From assembly GCA_942159475.1 (NCBI GenBank), contig OW804102.1, positions 33,052,873-33,116,872 on the forward strand: a stretch of DNA of 64,000 bases. Direction: 5' to 3'. The notes beneath the pieces were generated by a model. That model saw only the letters and a program-made list of their open reading frames with translations, did no database searches and had not been told where the DNA came from. This DNA is from Sthenelais limicola. Taxonomy: Eukaryota; Annelida; Polychaeta; Phyllodocida; Sigalionidae. The translations under genes and the position numbers were made by a program. Shown piece by piece: positions 1-11,473 of the stretch; position 1 is the first letter of the stretch, and each line of letters starts with the position of its first letter.

Positions 1-116
1 TCTTTAGAGTCAGTGTGGGATACTTCTACCACTTGTTCTGACCCTCGCTCACTCGTCTCTCCATGCTCACTGGGTGTTGTGGCCTGGGGCCGTGTTGTAG
101 CCCCGGCCGCAAGAAG

Positions 117-1556
117 TTATTTATCTTCTGAGTCGGATGCATCTCTCTTCTTAGATGAATCCTTTTTCTTATCATTATCGTGCTTCTTTTTATTCCAATC
201 TTTCTTCTTGTTACCATCATGATGTCCTCCATCACGGGATTTAAGGTGGTTGCACTTCTTTCCACTGTGTGGGAGGCTTTTATCATGTACATAGTAGCAT
301 ACCGCACATAGGTGCTGCATCATTGTTCCCTCTTTCATATGTGGGGAGCGTTTTTCACACGATGTTGAATTGAATTTCCTACATATGTTGGTAATCACAT
401 TTGCACTCTCCATAGATGGGGACCATGATAGTTTCATGCGCTCCGCTTGTATCATGTGCGTGTCTGTCCACGCCAATCGCTCCTCGGCCACTTGCTCCAC
501 TATGGTGGCTGACCAGTCACCCACCTTGCTCCAGGGGTATGATATCGCATCCTCCGCCACCTGGCGTATGTGTGTCAAGATGGCCATGGTGGTCTCAGGG
601 TCCCCTGGTTCGGAGGCTAGGCCTGCTAGTGCGGTAATCTGTTCCGCCATTGTGAGATTATATTCCGAGGATTTAGCTTTCTTTTGTGAGGCCCTGGGAA
701 GATAGGGCTTGAGTATATCCTTTTGCTTAGTCGAGTTATCTGAATTACACGCATGAGCACAATTTTTACCTGGTTTTTGGTTGAAATGAGATGCTAGGTC
801 TTTAATCGCCCTCTGGTACTCCTTCTTTGCCTCCTCCTGGACTAGTATATCTTCCGGTGGAGGAGGCTGGACGTCCTTTTTCTTTGGTATCTGCATATCC
901 AGATCATCTCTCCTTTGTGGAGGGGAGCTGGCCGTACGTTTTGGATTAGGTGTATCCCTCACAGGAGAAATGGATGCTCTTCTCCTGCACTTATTATCCA
1001 GTTTCGCTTCTCTCTCCGCATTTTGAGACATTAAAGTCACCAACCTCAATACATTCTCCTCCAACTTAGCCGTACGGTCTTGTAATGTGTTGTTCTGGCC
1101 CCCAGGTATCTCCTCCTGTTGTGGGGGCTTTTTAGGGGCTCTTGGGGTGCGAGGGGGTGCTTTCCTCTGTCTGCCCCTGCCCCTGCCCCGGGCATTCTGT
1201 TGCGGGACCTGGCCCTCCTGGTTCGGCTGAGGGTTTTCTTGATCGCCTTGCTGTTGGTCGTTATTCTGTTGCTGTTGGTCGTTATTCTGTTGGTCTCTAT
1301 TTTCTTCTTCTTCATTGTTCTGTTGACCGTTCTGCTCGTTATTCTGCTGTTCGTTCTGTTCATTATTCTGTAGGGGCCATCTTGCCCCTCCTCGTCCACG
1401 TGCATTACGTCTGGTATTCATACTAGCGTTGGTCGTGAGGTACCACGTGTATGTATATGGCTGCTCGGCAGCGATACGTCTATACCCTATGAGGTCTGGA
1501 GGATGAGTGAGGAAGAGTACTGTCTTAGATGCCGGAAGCGGAAGTTCCTCCTGCAC
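117..1556 (-). CDS. DIRS-like retroelement first ORF (gag-like), 479 aa
   Basis: Long uninterrupted minus-strand frame, by far the longest in the window. Residues about 60-120 are Asn/Gln-rich. They are followed by an Arg/Gly/Pro-rich basic stretch (about 118-156), a short heptad-like segment with KLEENVLRLVTLM, and a basic segment. A conserved-looking helical block (about 300-385) contains GDWSATIVEQVAEERLAW, and a Cys/His block begins CRKFN and continues through CAVC to a late H and C. The tail is Lys-rich. The helical block plus the C-FN-C-H-C-C-H-C arrangement is what I recall from ORF1 of DIRS/tyrosine-recombinase retroelements; this is recognition, not a search. A second Met at about residue 46 (MNTRRNARGRGG) could be the true start. 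The reverse transcriptase, RNase H and recombinase ORFs would lie further along the minus strand, beyond position 1, so this is a left-truncated view. The frame is intact, which suggests a young copy. Confidence 0.6.
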   Translation of the reverse strand: MQEELPLPASKTVLFLTHPPDLIGYRRIAAEQPYTYTWYLTTNASMNTRRNARGRGGARWPLQNNEQNEQQNNEQNGQQNNEEEENRDQQNNDQQQQNNDQQQGDQENPQPNQEGQVPQQNARGRGRGRQRKAPPRTPRAPKKPPQQEEIPGGQNNTLQDRTAKLEENVLRLVTLMSQNAEREAKLDNKCRRRASISPVRDTPNPKRTASSPPQRRDDLDMQIPKKKDVQPPPPEDILVQEEAKKEYQRAIKDLASHFNQKPGKNCAHACNSDNSTKQKDILKPYLPRASQKKAKSSEYNLTMAEQITALAGLASEPGDPETTMAILTHIRQVAEDAISYPWSKVGDWSATIVEQVAEERLAWTDTHMIQAERMKLSWSPSMESANVITNICRKFNSTSCEKRSPHMKEGTMMQHLCAVCYYVHDKSLPHSGKKCNHLKSRDGGHHDGNKKKDWNKKKHDNDKKKDSSKKRDASDSEDK

Positions 1557-2564
1557 CTCCCGACCAATGCGCCCTCATTGGCGCAATGAGGAAACAATGG
1601 CAAGTTTACATTATGATTTAGAGTATGTAGGTGAGGGTCAACAATATTATATAATAATTAAGTAATTATTCGATAAAGTTGTCATCATTCCATAGTAACA
1701 TTTATTGCCTTGATTAAAACTAATATGTCCTGTTATGTTGAACCGTATTTGGACTTCATTTCTGTCTTAAATGTGGGATATTTGAGAATATTGGGGAAGG
1801 AAATGTGTACATCTTCTGCCACCCAGACCCATGTGATATAAGAGTGGTGTTAAATGAGGTCTGTAGTCGAGTTTACAACAGTGGATGCTAAGGGAAAGAT
1901 GTCAAGGGATTTTTTCCAGCTACTGTCAGTCGTTTCTCTCATTCGTCTTTTTCTCCCTTCCCTCAATATATGTCTGTCCCTTGTTTCAAATACTCATTCC
2001 TATATGATATTTTTTACCTACATCTAATCTACTTCTTCACTCCCATTCTTTAAACCACTTCTCTTTCTCTTCTACTCTGTATACGCTCTTCCTTCTATTT
2101 CCTCTCATCCTCTTGCTCTTCGAGACGTCATAGGGTCTTAAAGTCACTGTCTTGAGCAGACCAGATGCTATTAAAATCTATGGCAGAGACTAAAAGGATT
2201 AATAACCTCTATTTCGGTGCATGATCCCTCAGCTTTGCCTCAGGGTTATACGTCAAACAGTGCACCAGCAGGGCCGAAATGGAAGTCAGTACTCCTTAAT
2301 TAGACCACCTTCCTTGTGTACCTCGTCTTTTATTTATTATTCTCCGCCAATCTACTGCACACTTTCCACACACTGAGATGTCCTTCATCTCCCTTCTTCC
2401 CTTAATTACAGCTTTGCAGTTCATCCGACCATCTAACTGCTACTTTCTCCAGGCGTCTTGTGTCAAATGAAAACGCTTAGAGCCAGCTTCATTGGGTGAT
2501 TTAGCTGAATGGCCACTCCCTAGGCCTGGATGTGGCAATATACATGGGACACCTAAACCTACTT
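1557..2564. other. No gene seen
   Basis: AT-rich sequence upstream of the DIRS-like ORF; it could include that element's 5' end. A pair of short inverted segments, CCAATGCGCC and GGCGCAATG, sits at about 1563-1590, just upstream of the ORF start. No coding frame or convincing splice pattern was seen. Confidence 0.4.
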
Positions 2565-2875
2565 CTGGGGCCCGTTGCATAAGAAATCCTTATTAGATGG
2601 CTTAGTCCACTAAGCCAATTGTCATGCGATTCTCACCAAATCTAGTGAAAAGGAGTCCTCTGTGGCACAAAATCGGCTTATTGTGGACTAGGCCCTTTGA
2701 GATGTCCCTTCCTTTAATAGCTACATGTCTTCGCTAAGCAGCTGGTAAGGAAGTTTTAGGAAAGGGATTTGCTATACAGATAATACCAATTGTTATTCTT
2801 TCAGAACAAATCTCCTACCTAAGTAAAAAAATCATGGGCAACTTTAAGCAGGGAGTTTTATGCAACTGATCCCGG
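2565..2875. mobile_element. MITE with CTGGGGCCCGTTGCATAA-type ends
   Basis: The left end reads CTGGGGCCCGTTGCATAAG. The reverse complement of the right end reads CCGGGATCAGTTGCATAAAAC. The inverted ends are imperfect but share the GTTGCATAA core. The interior (about 310 bp) has no coding frame and contains short self-complementary pieces around TTAGTCCACTAAGCC. I see no clear target-site duplication. A related end (CTTAGTGAACCAGGCCC) occurs at about 34200. Confidence 0.5.
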
Positions 2876-3616
2876 TGCAAGCACTGGTGATAGAATGCTC
2901 TTATATGAGTGGAGGTATCAGTTGATGAAGGACCTCAGAGGGACCCACAATCCTCGCCCCCGCCCTTCCCCTACATTCCCAGCTTCATCATTGTCTCCTT
3001 TCTCGTTTAGTCCTTGCATTAACTCCAAAGCATCCACATTCTACATTCACGGTATCATAAATAATTGATCCATATAAGAGCACAAACCCTTAACATTGCA
3101 GAATCCATTGTGGGTCGTGCTAATGGGTCGTGCTAAGTCTAAATCCTTACAAACCATAATTTAATGAAACTAATATTGATCGAAATAACAATGATAGGAA
3201 TACGAAGATTATTTCTGTCCCTGCGGCAATCCAAAGGATGTGTTTGACTTTTCCCTGGTCTCGTCTTAATTTCGGAAGTAATATGGAACAGAAATTTGGT
3301 CTACATATCATCCGCTGACTGACTTGTGGCCTGGAACTGGTTTGGCCCACAATAGTTGAAGACTACCATATTATTGAGAAGATAAATGATATCATTTAAT
3401 GGATCAGGTTGTCAGGTTATGTATAACATGGTAACATAGTAAAATAGCAAAAGATGTAGATGAGGGAAAGGTTTAAAAGGAATATTTCTATATCGAAACA
3501 TGGCCTCACCCTGACTATTAATCAAAATACAATATTATTTTTGTGAGAAAAGGGTATATCTTATTGTGTCTGGAATATATAATTTACAATGTGCATGAAT
3601 AAATACAAACATTTCC
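2876..3616. other. No gene supported
   Basis: Single-copy-looking AT-rich DNA. A minus-strand open stretch at 3147-3350 encodes a hydrophobic run (about 25 residues, IIFVFLSLLFRSILV) but has no convincing splice borders, so it is not called. Confidence 0.35.
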
Positions 3617-3938
3617 TTGAAGCTGCTCTCTCTGTTAACGTCCGTAAAAGACAAAATAGTTTCTATATTTTAATCCATTGCTTTTCAACCCATCTAAAAG
3701 TCATTTAACCGAAAATCATTTGGAGGGTTTTGTCAAGAACTTTGTGTTTGCTACAGGTCATCACTTGTTTCTGGACGCCATTTTATTATTGCTCACGAGC
3801 GCCGTTTTCTCTTGGCGGCTTCGAGAAATTTGCGCAATAACATGAACAACGGGAGCAGAATATTGATGAATTCTGCCCTAAATATGAGTAATATGGATAC
3901 TATTTTGTTTCTCGTAATAGTTGAAAATACAGCTTTAA
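3617..3938 (+). mobile_element. Copy of the AAGCTGCACTCTCA MITE family
   Basis: Diverged full-length copy of the element at 36403-36772. It starts TTGAAGCTGCTCTCTCTGTTAAC and ends ACAGCTTTAA. In between it shares, in the same order, the CAACCCATCTAAAAGTCATT, GGAGGGTTTTGTC, TGCTACAGGTCAT and CGCCGTTTTCTCTTGG blocks with the other copies. No protein is encoded. Confidence 0.6.
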
Positions 3939-4193
3939 AAAGTAATCAACTATTCCGATTATGTCAGCTTATACACCATCACATTAACTCATAATAAGGT
4001 TTCACATCATTACTGTTAATTTAAATAACTCTGTGTGACAAGAATGCCCATTGATTGATATAACCTCTATGTATTCTACACCAATCATCCCTGATGAAGC
4101 TCAGATAATGAGGGAAACACCTCTAGGACATCCTAAGGTTTAAGATAAAGCACTACAAAATTGCAATAAACACAAAGGATACTGAATTCAGTT

Positions 4194-4236
4194 CAGTGAG
4201 TGAGTGAGATTGGTTGCTTTACGCCCTTATCAACAT
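4194..4236 (+). repeat. Short copy of GAGTGAGTGAG...TTTACGCCC repeat
   Basis: About 43 bp nearly identical to the start of the copy at 4620-4786 (GTGAGTGAGATTGGTTGCTTTACGCCCTTATCAACA). Homology stops abruptly after CAACA, so this is a truncated SINE-like end. Confidence 0.6.
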
Positions 4237-4410
4237 TCATTCCTCACCGTCTTACAAAACAGTCAAATTTGTTCGTCAGTTCAGCAAAGCAGAGGATAAC
4301 ATGTTCATCTAAACACATAATTATCATATTACCATCTTTATCACCTCATCTCGGAAAAGATAAGAATGGTATGTCAGTGGTGGGACCCCTTCTGCGCTAA
4401 TTGTTTTCCT

Positions 4411-4600
4411 GGCCCTGTAGTCGGCATCCTAATGGGATTATAATGGTATTCTACGAGAGACTGATGATTGAAAATTAATAACCTCTCTCCTATGCCTGGT
4501 GGTACACTGTTGGGCCCTGTAGTCGGCGTCCTAATGGGATTATAATGGTATTTTGCGAGAGACTGATGATTGAAAATTAATAACCTCCCTCCTATGCCTT
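4411..4600 (+). repeat. Two-copy tandem duplication, 102-bp period
   Basis: GGCCCTGTAGTCGG-ATCCTAATGGG begins at 4411 and again at 4513 and carries on through GAGACTGATGATTGAAAATTAATAACCT with only a few substitutions (CATCC/CGTCC, TTCTACG/TTTTGCG, CTCTC/CTCCC). A diverged relative, with GAGACTAAAAGGATTAATAACCTCT, is at about 2185. Confidence 0.8.
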
Positions 4601-4619
4601 AACCCGGAGAGATGCTGAT

Positions 4620-4786
4620 GGAGTGAGTGAGTGAGATTGGTTGCTTTACGCCCTTATCAACACATTTAATATGGTTATATCAAGGGCGAGGGAGCTGAGA
4701 GGGAGGCAGTTTATGATCATACCCAGGAAATAGGGATAGAGAAGAAGGGAGAGGGAGACAGAGAAAAAGAGACAGAAAGGCACTTT
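4620..4786 (+). repeat. SINE-like dispersed repeat, GAGTGAGTGAG head
   Basis: The head is (GAGT)n followed by GAGATTGGTTGCTTTACGCCC. The body continues with ATCAAGGGCGAGGGAGCTGAGAGG, CAGTTTATGATCATACCCAGG and a purine-rich AGAGGGAGACAGAG tail. A near-full-length copy lies in the opposite orientation at 55611-55776. The GAGTGAGTGAG/TTTACGCC signature resembles widespread mollusc repeats. No tRNA-like A/B boxes were confirmed. Confidence 0.6.
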
Positions 4787-6389
4787 ATGGTCTTACGAAG
4801 CTGATGTCTTATGCAACAACAGTTTACCAAGATACTCGGAATATAGGTCTTTAATCCTTACATGCTATGGAAGGTATTGCCGTTTGTTTAAAGGCAAACA
4901 ACCCATTGCTGGCAGGTATCTATGTATACATGATATCAAAGAAGTGTATGAGAGATGTGAAAGCTTTCTATGGTGCTTTGGGTCCCAATAATAAATGATA
5001 TGCCTTTGATAGTTTTGTGTGTCATGCCACTCTATGGCATTTATTCTCTATGAGGACTCTCTCCCTTTTGGAAACCACAGAGAAGAAAGAAGGCATACGT
5101 TTAGATCCATGAGAAATGGTGAGTGGTTCTTGCAAGACCATATCCGTCTAACTGTTTTTATCTGATGGTACAAAGTCAGTTAATTAATATTTCTCCTCCA
5201 CTGACACGCTCTTATGGGTTAGGTCGTCGAATAATTTACAATTGGTAACTCTATACACATGCTTTTAGTGGGCTGAAAATGATAAATATATTTATCATTT
5301 AGGTATATCTAAGTATATTTATAGTTGGTATCGTATTGGCTTATGTTGAGAGGTATATCTAAGTATATTTATAGTTGGTATCGTGTTGGCTAAAATATAT
5401 TGGCTTATGTTGAACTGTGTATTTCACCCATATATATATATCAAGATGATTTGATACTAGATGCCTCCCGTTTAAAACGGGTAGTAATGTACACGTAACA
5501 ATTCATAAAGAAAAGGATATTTTACTTTTTAGAAGATGATATGATTTCAGAGTGGTAAAATTTCAGAGTTGACGTGTGTTCTATCTACCACTCCCACCCC
5601 TAACACGCAAAGCCTATTACAAGTATGTAGGGGGGATGTAATAGCATACACGACAAATAATTAGTGTGGATTGACGGGATTCAATTGCCATTCACAAGGA
5701 AATTCACGCAGGGGCTCCTCCAAAACCATTAACCGTGATTCCAATGATAAGGGTTGGATTAACAGCCCTGATGGCCTGGATATCTTACCAGCACGTACTT
5801 AAACCATCCTCTTTGCCCTAGTTTACATTAAGGCCATATTCAGATGCCAGAATTTCCAAGAACCCGAACAATATAACTCATTTGTCATGCAGTTAGCATG
5901 ATTCAAATTTGCTTTTGTATATGTCAGTCCTATTCTCAGCACAGCGCCTTGGCCGAAGGTTTTTGTTGCCTATAATGTGGGGTGAAATATCATCTTAATG
6001 ATGTTCCATATTGTCTGATCACATGTTGGAAATCTTGGTTTTTTTATGTTATGTTATTTTTTCTGTTTTATGTTATGTTTTATGTTGTTTCAATCGTAAT
6101 TGTGCATGGATTTCATGAAATTGCTAAGGTTTTAAGTTAGGCATCGGCGCGGGGGCTTCGTATAAATGGCATGTCATAGTCAAAGTGAACTGTCTCATGA
6201 TGTTGCAGTTACGGGCAACAGAACACAGTGTTTTTGATTGTAGTCGGAAGCCTAGATAATGGTGCCTCCTTGGTTGAAAGTATTCTTTTATCAAGGCACA
6301 TAAGCTGTGCCATGTTTCTACGCCATGCCAAATTTCAGGCAAATACTAACAAATGAAGTTACAATATACACAATTGGATCGTGTCCTAA
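4787..6389. other. No gene seen
   Basis: AT-rich stretch with one 50-bp tandem duplication (listed separately) and a TTATGTTATGTT simple run at about 6045-6085. No exon-like segment was recognised. Confidence 0.4.
5301..5390 (+). repeat. Two-copy 50-bp tandem duplication
   Basis: AGGTATATCTAAGTATATTTATAGTTGGTATCG occurs at 5301 and again at 5351, followed by T(A/G)TTGGC. The phrase TTGGCTTATGTTGA recurs once more just after the second unit. Confidence 0.75.
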
Positions 6390-6625
6390 AAGCGGTCTGG
6401 CAACTGTTGACAAAATCGTTGGCAATGGCTTGGCGATGAGGTAGTTGGTAAGATTTTAAAAAAAATCATTGTATCATCTTTGCATCGACCTTTCATCGCT
6501 ATGGCTTCGGCACAACAAGTGATGAGTGGTCGATGTGAACATTGCATCGGCAAGGGTAGCGATGAACATCAAACAGGTTTGATATTACCCGTCGATGTGA
6601 TTTTACATCAGTGCATTGTCAATCG
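6390..6625. repeat. CATCG/CGATG motif-rich stretch, possible MITE
   Basis: CATCG or CGATG (with ATCG variants) recurs in both orientations roughly ten times in about 230 bp: GGCGATGAG, GCATCGACC, CATCGCTATGG, GTCGATGTG, GCATCGGC, AGCGATGAAC, CGTCGATG. The density resembles the subterminal repeats of the two MITEs at 28712 and 34827, but I could not define matching inverted termini. Confidence 0.35.
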
Positions 6626-6804
6626 TTCTGGTTCAGTAAGATTTTATATTTTTGTTTCTTTTTTTAGGTCTAATAGATTTAAGTTTCTGGTACTCGCATC
6701 TAGGGCGTTCCAAGTCAGCGCCATCTGGTATGATAGAGACTTTCGGTCATACTCGCATGTCAGAGTGATAAGATTTCTAAAGAGAAATGTGGGTGAAGTC
6801 GCCA

Positions 6805-7045
6805 AAAAATGTACAATTCGCCTTCACTAATCACCTCTTCACCTCTCTTCACCTCTCAAATATCCCACATTAAAGACAAATATACAGTCCAAAATACAGT
6901 TGAATATTACCGAATTGAGCTTTTGTATCAACATAGTACCAAATATACGTAGGTATGCCTGTAGTATTCAGAATTTACCAGCAGAATCTACCAGAATTGA
7001 CTAAATGTGTAGGGCTACCGATTGTACATGTTCTGACCATAAGTC
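6805..7045 (+). mobile_element. Diverged copy of the TGGGTCAGATTTT MITE
   Basis: Shares ATGTACAATTCxxCTTCA, the CAAATA/ACCxxx block, CAAAATACAGTT, AGAATT(T/G)ACTAAATGTGTA and CCGATTGTACATGTTCTGACCATAA with the complete copy at 14991-15234. Its left terminus is not recognisable; the right terminus is degraded (TTCTGACCATA). Confidence 0.5.
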
Positions 7046-7210
7046 CGAGTAGTTGAATGAATGATAGGAAGTGAATGAACAATGCACACCAGCAATTTAT
7101 TCCATTGTTACGGTAAACAAAGCAGTAATTGCATACTGTCCGGAGGCATGTCTATTTTAATTGTAGGTTTGGCAAAGTGACATTTGAAAACCAGATACCT
7201 AATAACTTCC

Positions 7211-7228
7211 TTCCGGGAAGTGACGTCA
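7211..7228. promoter_or_regulatory. Adjacent ETS-like and CRE-like sites
   Basis: TTCCGGGAAG abuts a perfect palindromic cAMP-response element, TGACGTCA, in otherwise AT-rich DNA. Such pairs are common in housekeeping promoters. A short frame starting ATGCACTTGTTGTTACTGAG and ending at a GTAAGA donor lies about 100 bp downstream (7322-7341) and could be a first exon, but is too short to judge. Confidence 0.25.
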
Positions 7229-7239
7229 CTGCACCACAA

Positions 7240-10200
7240 TTTGTCTCAATCACTGAGGGACACCTAAATGTAGGTGAAGGCTGAGGAGATGTATCTTTTT
7301 CGCGTCTTTTGTTGTCTTTGTCCATGCACTTGTTGTTACTGAGGTAAGAAACAAGAAGGGAAGTATAAGGAAGCTACAAGTAATACTACTTAATAATGAA
7401 TTGTTTATTTTGCTTTTGAAAGGAAGTACAACATTGGCTGTGCATTTCTGATTTAAAATCAGGTTTTCCATTGTGTACACTTAGCTACAAGTCTAACAAG
7501 AAGTAAGCTAATAATAGGGTAGAGTAATAAAACCCAGTTTAGAACGGTAACATGGTAAGAACATGCAGATGTTATGTTATGAGGAAGTTACGAGGCCTCT
7601 AAGAGTTGTTTAATGTAAGATCAGTAAGATGGGTTATTCTATGAGTTCCAGGAATTTCTACACAATTGTGTCTGGTACATAACCTACCTAACTAATCCCT
7701 GGTAATACAAACTATGTTATCATTCATAGTACAAAAGATACCTGGTCACAATAGTGAGGAAAGTCATTTGGGAGTGATGATTAAAATCCATAAGTGCCAA
7801 TTGGTTTGGCATCTGAAGTTATGGAAACCCCGGTTAGGCCAAATGTCACTGTATTTATTTTGCAGTGTGGTCGCCGATATAGGGTGGTGTTTGGTCAATA
7901 AGGATTGAAATCAGTTTCGTGTCTGTCCACTTGGCATGGGAGCCGCACCCTATGGTGACTGAACCCTCTCCTCTGTTATTTGAAATGGGTAGAGTCTCCT
8001 GGCCTATTCATTACACATATTCAATAATTATTGAATGAAAACACACTGTTGATGCTCTGTACTTCAGCTACTACCATACCTCTCCCATATGATAACACTG
8101 AACATGTTTCAAGAGATTTCATGACTACTGATTTTAATGAGAAGAATCGCTTTAAGAAGGAAAACGTGTAAATACAGAATGATCTAGGGTTAAGTATGGA
8201 TATTGAATTCACATGATTTCAAATGGACAGCTGTTATGTGAAACAATCTAACGCAATTCAGTTTAGCATAAATTCTTGCCTCTGAACATAAATGCAGTTC
8301 ACCTATAAGATGAATTCTTTCACCCCTTTCCAACATGTGGATGTAATGAAGGAAATACCCGTCAACAAGTTGGAATGATAAATACAAAAGTGTCACTTTT
8401 GATACCACGTCCACATTAGATTACTTGCGTCAGCCACATCACAGCCTTTGTCTCCAGATTTTAATTATTCATGACACTTTCTGTTTCATTCATCAAAGAG
8501 AATTTGAAATGAAGGAAACAGTCTCTGGCGTATATGCTGGATATGCTGAAGGCAATTGTGGTAAAAGTTCAATATAAAAAGAAAATTGATGTAGTGGGAA
8601 GACAGTCAGAGTGCATGTGGAGGAAGAAGGGAGGGTGAAAGGGGAAATAAGGGGCTGTTTCCCTTTCATGAGCCAAGGTGTCAGATAATGTATAATCCGC
8701 CTTCAGCAATCTTCTTAAATGACTGGAATTGCTTGGACTATCATGTTTTTGAGTTATAGATGCCAGTTTTGATTATTGTTCTGTTAGAACCCTTATGTTT
8801 CTGTATGTTGTTTTCATCTCTGCTTATGCCGCCTTTTTCTCAATAATGTTTCTGGTAATAATTAGCTACTACTGTTAAAATATTTTTTGTATAACATTTT
8901 TTTTTCTATTAACAGTTTAACACATTTTGATGTACAGCTACAACTGAGAACATTATTATATTATGTATATTACATAATTCTTAGCTGGAATATATATAAA
9001 TATTTAAAAACAAAAGTACTATCGTGGTTTGAGGTTAACAGAATTTGTTAATCTGTATTAATATCGGAATCTAGAACTATTGAAAGTACATAAATGTGAG
9101 TGCGTCTAGGATGTCTGGTAAATGTTAAGTAATAGGGAATTTTGATGTTGGATATCTGAGTGAAACTTAGAAATTACCTTTAAATTTAGTATGGGGGTAT
9201 TTAGTATTACACATGAACATCTGTGTACCAGTTTCAGAGAGCTATGCAATTGATTCATTCAATTAATGGATTCAAGCAATTAATCAATCAATAAATCAAT
9301 AACAAGATAGAAGATCGGAGCAAGTAGAACTTAATGGAGAAAGAGGGAGACAAAGGAGCCCCTTGCAACCCCCTTTCCCTTTTGTATCTATATCATTCCC
9401 CTAGACTGAGCTCTCTATATTATTACCTCCCTAGCAATAGGTTAGCCTGAGAAAGACGCCTAGCCTGGAACCATTTATATAAAATGACCTCATATAAGAC
9501 ATCAACAGTCAACCTCACAGCTGGATAGTGGAATCAATAGGGAATCATATGGATAGGTGAAGCTTCCCTTTGGACATATATATGTGGGTCCGACTTAAAG
9601 ATGTGTACAGTTCGATGCTTGGTTTAATTATTAAATATTGTCATTCAAGCCTAATCTCTGGGGCATTAGTTAATGACAGAACACAGAGCTGTCTTTGGGA
9701 GTTATATTTCATTTATAAAGATCATGGTTGATATTCATGAAAATTTTGTTTTATATTTTATATGGTAAAATTGAGAATTATAATGATAAAACAAATTTGG
9801 TGAATAAAGATAAGAGATAGGAGTGGGTGCGTTGGTGGACAGGGGACAGGGCGTCAGAAATGTACAATCAGCAGCTCTGCACTTTTACTAATTCTAATAA
9901 TAATTATATCCAGTTGGAAATTCATAAAAGCCAAATATACATATATTCACTGTGGGGATTCGATGAAATCTATTCGGTTATGTTGAACTGTATTTTGAAA
10001 CTCATCTTTGTCTAAAGTTTTGTTTTTTGAGAGGATTGTTTATAGCGAATTGTATATTTTTTGGCGACCTGACACATAAGATGGTGTGAGGGAGTGGCTT
10101 AAAGTGGGTATTGTGGGAAGCAGGTGAGAAGTGTGCAGTGAAATTACAATATCAGCGATAAAAATATCAAACTACAGGTAGTCAACCCAGAACATAGACG

Positions 10201-10315
10201 GGAATGAGCGTGTCAATTTCCTGAGGTTTAATTATTTGAGGTTCCGACGTTTAGGGCACCTTAGACCGTTGTTAGGGAGGATTTAGTAAAAAAGAATTGT
10301 TGCTAAATATGTGTG
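7240..10315. other. About 3 kb with no supported gene
   Basis: AT-rich and mostly structureless. A short fragment of the TGGGTCAG MITE (GTGGGTCCGACTTAAAGATGTGTACAG-like) occurs at about 9585-9620. No coding frame, tRNA or tandem array was recognised. Confidence 0.4.
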
Positions 10316-10597
10316 TCAGACTTTTTTAAAATCCCCTTCAGCGAGCAGAGTAAATAGCTCTGCCCAGTGATACATGTATGCAAATTCCCTAGTGTACATG
10401 TATTTGAGGCATCGCCCATTATAATATCCAGGGGGATAATGGAAACCATGTATCCTATCCTGAAGCCATAAACCATAGTGTTTATCGAAGTTTCGCGGAC
10501 AGCTCCAAACTAATACCCTGGCTTCTGGGCCATTCAGCTGATTGTACGTAGAGTCAACAAGATATTGATACAATGTCGCAGATGGCAGAAACAGTAT
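10316..10597 (-). CDS. Candidate terminal exon of a minus-strand gene
   Basis: On the minus strand a pyrimidine tract and AG (TTTTTTTCCAATTCACAG) end at 10598, and a frame opens in phase 0 for 93 codons to a TGA at 10316. The peptide has even composition with many aromatic residues (YQYLVDSTYNQL, HYGLWLQDRI, FHYPPGYYNGRC, AYMYHWAELF) and no low complexity. I do not recognise the family. A 45-nt minus-strand exon candidate at 12309-12353 leaves in phase 0 and would splice in directly. No AATAAA was seen close behind the stop. It could still be a chance frame: several open stretches of 60-100 codons exist in this window by chance. Confidence 0.4.
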   Translation of the reverse strand: MLFLPSATLYQYLVDSTYNQLNGPEARVLVWSCPRNFDKHYGLWLQDRIHGFHYPPGYYNGRCLKYMYTREFAYMYHWAELFTLLAEGDFKKV

Positions 10598-10619
10598 CTG
10601 TGAATTGGAAAAAAACAAA

Positions 10620-11150
10620 CCAAGCTCTCAGTCACATACTCTTACTTTGACAGACAAAACTGGCTGGGGTATGAGTTCATTGCAACAAACGGTACTTGTA
10701 ATTCGGTTATAAATATCATTATTATACACTTCATTACTAATAAACTATCGCTCATGAAGATTAGATAATCCATACCCCCTTCCCCACCCCGCCATTACCG
10801 AAAGGAGGGACATCCCTATGTCAATAGGACACGTTTTTGAATAAAGAAAAAAGCTACTTAAGCATGAAATCAAAACCTTATGTCAAACCTCACGGCAAAG
10901 TTTCCAAAAGGAAGAATTGATTTGTTCCAATCGACTTAAAGCTTATTTTCATTGACAACTATTTTCATTATTTTCTTCTATATAAGAAATGTACAAACAT
11001 GGGTTATTTATAAGTATAAATGTGTTATGATATATTACGTAACATTGTACAACCTCATTATATGTATATTAAGTGTCAGCCATTTATTATTAGTATTATC
11101 ATATTTCTAAAATGCCTAACTATGATTAACTACCCAGTACTTTGCAAGTT
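10620..11150. other. No gene seen
   Basis: AT-rich spacer between the candidate exon and the next MITE. If the minus-strand gene model is right, this is intron. Confidence 0.35.
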
Positions 11151-11473
11151 TATATACATAGATTTCACATGACGTCACCCAGTAGGCTGGGGTATCATGG
11201 TAGCCACCATGTCTCGGGTCATCGCTACGCTTGCCGCCTATGGCAGGGGTATCAAAACAAAGTTGATAAACCTCACAAGACAGGATACTTGGGTAATACT
11301 ACACTAAAGGCAGGTTATCTAACCTATCAAGAAGATATTATTGAGGCAGATGAAAACTGGTAAAAGTTAAAACAGCCAGAAAATGGTATTTTCAAGTATC
11401 GCAGCATACATAGGCATCTAAGTGGACCCCAGACATGGCGAGGGCCGTGACGTCAGTGAAATCTATGTATATG
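11151..11473. mobile_element. MITE with ATATACATAGATTTCAC-TGACGTCA inverted ends
   Basis: Left arm: TATATACATAGATTTCACATGACGTCA. Right arm: TGACGTCAGTGAAATCTATGTATA. They are inverted complements except for one extra base. Complementarity goes on inward, where CACCATGTCTCGGGTC faces GGACCCCAGACATGG, giving arms of roughly 75 bp. Each arm holds a full TGACGTCA. No protein; about 320 bp; target-site duplication not resolved. Confidence 0.6.

Noticed and set aside
3147..3350. Minus-strand open stretch with a hydrophobic segment
   Set aside because: No start in good context, no convincing splice sites, and no neighbouring exon.
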